A stretch of DNA of 64,000 nucleotides from assembly GCF_003248455.1 (NCBI RefSeq), contig NZ_QFNM01000010.1, positions 1-64,000 of the forward strand, in the 5' to 3' direction. The notes below the pieces were generated by a model. That model did no database searches and was not told the origin of the DNA. It saw only the letters and a program-made list of their open reading frames with translations. Every line of letters begins with the position of its first letter. Positions within the stretch are counted from its first letter, which is position 1. Of this stretch, positions 63,072 to 64,000 are shown piece after piece. The stretch is from Brevundimonas sp. (GTDB taxonomy: Bacteria; Pseudomonadota; Alphaproteobacteria; Caulobacterales; Caulobacteraceae). Position numbers and translations under genes: made by a program.

Positions 63072-63812
63072 ATGACCGATCTCCGCTCCCTGTCCCGCCC
63101 CGATGGCGAAACCCTGGCCCATCGTCGCGTCGAAGGCGACGGCCCGACCGCCGTCTGGGTCGGCGGCTTCCGCTCGGACATGGAGGGGACCAAGGCCCTG
63201 GCCCTGGACGCCGCCGCGCGCGAACGCGGCTGGAACTACGTCCGCTACGACCATTTCGCCCACGGCCGGTCTTCGGGCGACTGGCGCCAGGCCACAATCG
63301 GCCGCTGGCGCGAGGACGCCGTGGCCCTGATCGACAGCCTGTCGGGACCGGTCATCCCGGTCGGCTCGTCGATGGGCGGCTGGATTTCGCTGCTGGCGGC
63401 GCTGGCGCGTCCGGCGCGGATCAAGGGACTTGTGCTGGTCAATCCGGCCCAGGACTTCACCGAACGGCTGATGTGGCCCGGCCTGGCCGACCACGAACGC
63501 CAGGCCATCCTGCGCGAAGGCGAAACCCTGGTCGTCGAAGAGGGGCTGGGCGAATATGTCCTGACCCGGCGCATGTTCGAGGAGGCGCGGGACTGGCTGC
63601 TGCTGGACGGGTCCATCCACATCGCCGCGCCCGTCCACATCCTGCAAGGCCGCGCCGACGACGTCGTGCCTTGGCGCCATCAGATCGAACTGGTCGAGCG
63701 CCTGACCGGCGGCGACGTGCGCCTGGACCTGATCGAAGGCGGCGACCACCGCCTGTCGACGCCCGCCGACCTGGACCGACTGGTCGCGGCGGTCGAGGCG
63801 ATGCGCGTCTAG
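63072..63812 (+). CDS. Alpha/beta hydrolase
   Basis: 246 aa, cytoplasmic. VWVGGFRSDMEGTKALALDA, YDHFAHGRSSGDW, the nucleophile elbow PVGSSMGGWISL (Ser near residue 97), the late Asp in ILQGRADDVVPW and the His in GGDHRLSTPADL. The Gly-rich VGGFRSDMEGTK oxyanion segment and the RADDVVP-GGDH spacing resemble abhydrolase-type (ABHD10-like) acyl esterases. Divergent from GT9 gene B. Confidence 0.9.
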   Translation: MTDLRSLSRPDGETLAHRRVEGDGPTAVWVGGFRSDMEGTKALALDAAARERGWNYVRYDHFAHGRSSGDWRQATIGRWREDAVALIDSLSGPVIPVGSSMGGWISLLAALARPARIKGLVLVNPAQDFTERLMWPGLADHERQAILREGETLVVEEGLGEYVLTRRMFEEARDWLLLDGSIHIAAPVHILQGRADDVVPWRHQIELVERLTGGDVRLDLIEGGDHRLSTPADLDRLVAAVEAMRV

Positions 63813-63963
63813 GTCCTCCCCCGTTCGCGGGGGAGGGGGACCACGAAGTGGTGGAGGGGGCGGAAACGAGGCAGACCTCGACCGTTCCACATAGGGTGCG
63901 GGGCCCGCCCCCCCACCGCCTACCGCCTACGGCGGTCCCCTCCCCCGCTGAGGCGGGGGAGGA
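63813..63963. repeat. Paired inverted palindromic repeats at the right edge
   Basis: CCTCCCCCG-TTCG-CGGGGGAGG (63815-63836) with CCACGAAGTGGTGG (63841-63854) is matched in inverse orientation by 63903-63962 (CTCCCCCGCTGAGGCGGGGG). The two copies of one stem-loop element face each other around a 35-bp unique spacer. Resembles paired intergenic repeats seen in many Caulobacterales genomes; could also act as terminator. Confidence 0.75.
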
Positions 63964-63968
63964 TCGGG

Positions 63969-64000
63969 TCAGCCCTTGCCCGTCAGCACCCCGTACAGGT
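63969..64000 (-). CDS. C-terminal end of a gene cut by the window edge
   Basis: A minus-strand frame ending LYGVLTGKG followed by TGA. Ten codons are too few to identify; the codon bias and its location right after a repeat support a gene end. Confidence 0.35.
   Translation of the reverse strand, partial: LYGVLTGKG

Overview
The window looks like chromosomal DNA of a high-GC Caulobacterales alphaproteobacterium, most likely Brevundimonas or a close relative. This rests on a CpdR-type response regulator beside an N-formylglutamate amidohydrolase gene, the tol-pal-cpoB-tilS-ftsH run, DUF4167 and DUF1134 (EipA) proteins, a DUF599-ppa pair, a heme oxygenase-bacteriophytochrome operon, and translationally coupled ATGA/GTGA gene junctions in dense, strongly GC3-biased coding DNA. 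Species identity is inference; no rRNA is present.

Layout. 1-7.7 kb (minus): tolQ-tolR-tolA-tolB-pal-cpoB-tilS-ftsH, an envelope-constriction operon running into tRNA modification and membrane proteolysis; ftsH is cut by the window edge. 7.9-9.8 kb: GNAT gene, small membrane proteins and ybgC. 9.8-11.3 kb: secreted S33-type hydrolase interrupted by a frameshift. 11.3-13.7 kb: ruvC-ruvA-ruvB with an inverted heptamer-repeat element between ruvA and ruvB. 13.7-17.1 kb: MgtC-like, hemerythrin, YebC and transglutaminase-like genes. 17.2-20 kb: bphO-bphP red/far-red sensor operon. 20-26.8 kb: DMT transporter, cold-shock protein, extensin-like protein, serine hydrolase, PPK2, Rieske protein, gpsA, tsaD. 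26.8-28.5 kb: hemC-hemD.

28.5-33.4 kb is an accessory region between tRNA-Thr(CGT) and tRNA-Val(GAC). The 3' part of tRNA-Thr is repeated 155 bp downstream, with an accompanying arm-like repeat found a third time near the other end of the region. Between them lies a nuclease-methyltransferase gene of Type I-like design, a frameshifted and truncated hsdS, and a truncated antisense membrane gene joined to hsdS at an apparent deletion point. No integrase is visible, so this reads as a decayed island.

33.5-48 kb: cpdR, N-formylglutamate amidohydrolase, a candidate small RNA with its own promoter and terminator, DUF599, ppa, hslU, YihY/BrkB, prmC, a small accessory patch with interspersed repeats and an orphan gene, clpB behind a sigma-32-like promoter, a serine hydrolase and lipoproteins. 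47.7-53.2 kb: a hybrid kinase whose phospho-accepting His is Arg, DUF4167, an sqdB-like epimerase pair and eipA. 53.4-64 kb: an AT-richer membrane gene, pheT-pheS, an intact hybrid histidine kinase, rplT-rpmI-infC, a tandem pair of GT9 glycosyltransferases, an alpha/beta hydrolase and palindromic repeats at the right edge. Most of the window is housekeeping; novelty is concentrated in the tRNA-flanked island, the sRNA locus, the degenerate kinase and the small unassigned genes.
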